Notes under the pieces: model-generated | What the model saw: only the letters and a program-made list of their open reading frames with translations | Databases searched by the model: none | What the model was told of the DNA's origin: nothing | Shown here: piece by piece, positions 4,696 to 5,710 of the stretch | How positions within the stretch are numbered: position 1 is the first letter of the stretch | Layout: every line of letters begins with the position of its first letter | From: Candidatus Bathyarchaeota archaeon | GTDB lineage: Archaea; Thermoproteota; Bathyarchaeia; Bathyarchaeales; Bathycorpusculaceae | DNA length: 5,710 nucleotides | Direction of reading: 5' to 3' | NCBI GenBank assembly: GCA_026014845.1 | Contig: JAOZHM010000027.1 | Location: 1-5,710 of the forward strand | Program-made: the position numbers and the translations under genes

Positions 4696-5710
4696 TTAGT
4701 TTTGAAGTTTGAAGCGTAGTATTGCTGCTATTCCGCCGAAAGATTTCTTCAGCATTTGTCCTTCTTCTGTTTCGTCGGAAATCATTTCTATTTCGGTGTT
4801 TGCTTGTTCTGCTAGTTGAGCGAAATTCTCTATAAGGTCTTGTTGTTCGGCTATGCTTAAGGCTGGGGCTTTGCAGTTTGGGCAAGGTTTTCCGAGAAGA
4901 TTTTGCTCGAAGCTTGTCAGTATTTGGCTCTTTAAGGTGTGTTTTTTCTCATAGTCGCAAGCGTTGCATTTCACGGTAACTCGCAATATGTCTAGTCCTT
5001 CAGAAAGGAGTAATGTTTTCACGGTGCCTGTTTCCAGAGCTTTTCTGACTTCTTCTTCGCCGTATGTTGCCAATCCGGTGTCGTGTCCGACCTGGTAAAG
5101 AAAATGTTGCACTACTTTTTTTTCTTCTATGTAGCGTATTTTTCGCATTATCTCTGGAGCTTTATCAACGATTTCTTTGACGCCTTGTTCATTCACGTAA
5201 GCCGTGTCAATTATGTCTATGATCTTGTTGTTCAGCACGTAATTTAAATAGTCGCCTTTATCGAAATCGTATTTTGTTGGTCCTGGACCACCAACTATCA
5301 AGCCCTTCAGGGCTTCAATTGACAAAAATATTTTGTTGGCATGTTCGCCCACCCTTCTGAAATACTCCTGCAATCGCATCTCTCTCAGTCTTTCGAATCT
5401 TCTTGCTGATTGCCCGCCTGCACGTGTTTTCCCGGGTACGCCCGATGTTTCCTTTCTGAGTATCTCAAGCCTTCTCCCGTGTAACGTTGCGAATGTAGCT
5501 GCTGAAGCATCTATGAGGAGTATGCCATACGTCTCTTTTTCCCTCAGCATTTCTTGCAAGTGTTCCGTGTGGAATCTTGAATTGCATCTGTATAGGTAGA
5601 TGCTTATAGGTTCGAGTGGAATGATCACATAAGTTTCAATTCTTTCGCTTCCAGCTCCATTCTGTGGAATTGCACCGCAGAAGATTACAAGTCCGTTTTC
5701 GGGAACTTTC
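4696..5710 (-). CDS. prf1: Archaeal peptide chain release factor 1, aRF1 (N-terminus beyond window edge)
   Basis: The visible 337 residues are the middle and C-terminal domains of the archaeal/eukaryotic class 1 release factor, which recognises all three stop codons and triggers peptide release in the ribosome. The open frame runs to the right edge, so the GTG at 5628 is internal. Upstream codons continue the family sequence PENGLVIFCGAIPQNG (3-18). The hydrolysis-triggering GGQ motif is at visible residues 98-100 (codons 5418-5410), within GKTRAGGQSARRFERLRE. GGPGPTKYDF (140-149) marks the boundary to the C-terminal domain. A minidomain has two cysteine pairs, CNAC (248-251) and CPNC (276-279), suggesting a zinc site. 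By comparison with relatives of about 415 residues, roughly 75-80 N-terminal residues are missing. These include the NIKS stop-codon decoding loop. The gene converges on DUF167; no partner such as aEF1A or aPelota is in view. Confidence 0.97.
   Translation of the reverse strand, partial: KVPENGLVIFCGAIPQNGAGSERIETYVIIPLEPISIYLYRCNSRFHTEHLQEMLREKETYGILLIDASAATFATLHGRRLEILRKETSGVPGKTRAGGQSARRFERLREMRLQEYFRRVGEHANKIFLSIEALKGLIVGGPGPTKYDFDKGDYLNYVLNNKIIDIIDTAYVNEQGVKEIVDKAPEIMRKIRYIEEKKVVQHFLYQVGHDTGLATYGEEEVRKALETGTVKTLLLSEGLDILRVTVKCNACDYEKKHTLKSQILTSFEQNLLGKPCPNCKAPALSIAEQQDLIENFAQLAEQANTEIEMISDETEEGQMLKKSFGGIAAILRFKLQN

Noticed and set aside
5333..5628. Open frame opposite aRF1 (5333-5599), and GTG at 5628 as an aRF1 start
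   Set aside because: The opposite-strand frame is a shadow of the conserved GGQ-domain coding sequence. The codons before 5628 continue clear aRF1 sequence to the window edge, so the GTG is internal.

Overview
This window looks archaeal. It encodes an archaeal/eukaryotic-type peptide chain release factor (aRF1, with its GGQ motif), a tRNA gene without an encoded CCA end, an archaeal Mrp/NBP35 ATPase and an adenosine-specific kinase. Several starts carry GGTGA-type Shine-Dalgarno sites with TATA-like boxes about 25-30 bases before the inferred transcript start. Base composition is moderately AT-rich. The gene set would suit a Bathyarchaeota-like or other TACK archaeon, but that placement is an impression and not shown by the sequence.

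Layout, left to right. Positions 1-767 (minus) hold the Mrp/NBP35 P-loop ATPase, cut at its C-terminus by the window edge. A 302-base AT-rich divergent spacer follows. Positions 1070-2497 (plus) encode an M20-family amidohydrolase resembling AbgB, the large subunit of p-aminobenzoyl-glutamate hydrolase. After a 194-base spacer, a 72-residue protein of unknown function lies at 2692-2910 (plus). It converges on a minus-strand pair: the adenosine-specific kinase (3024-3512) and, upstream of it, a stand-alone LigD-type 3'-phosphoesterase domain (3582-3965). The phosphoesterase diverges from a tRNA-Ala(UGC) gene (4059-4132). A 234-base spacer with no recognisable gene leads to a DUF167/YggU-family protein (4367-4642, plus). 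This converges on aRF1 (4696-5710, minus), whose N-terminus lies beyond the right edge.

Most genes are single-gene units in alternating orientation, each with its own plausible promoter. The only plausible co-transcribed pair is the phosphoesterase with the adenosine-specific kinase. The window mixes core information-processing genes (tRNA-Ala, aRF1), iron-sulfur assembly (Mrp), nucleic-acid end repair (phosphoesterase), nucleoside phosphorylation (adenosine-specific kinase) and peptide or folate-fragment hydrolysis (AbgB-like). I see no CRISPR array, insertion sequence, prophage or toxin-antitoxin system. No clear new multi-gene system is visible. The most interesting leads are the stand-alone phosphoesterase beside the kinase, the lone archaeal AbgB-like hydrolase, the small orphan gene, and a hairpin that may cover the mrp ribosome binding site.
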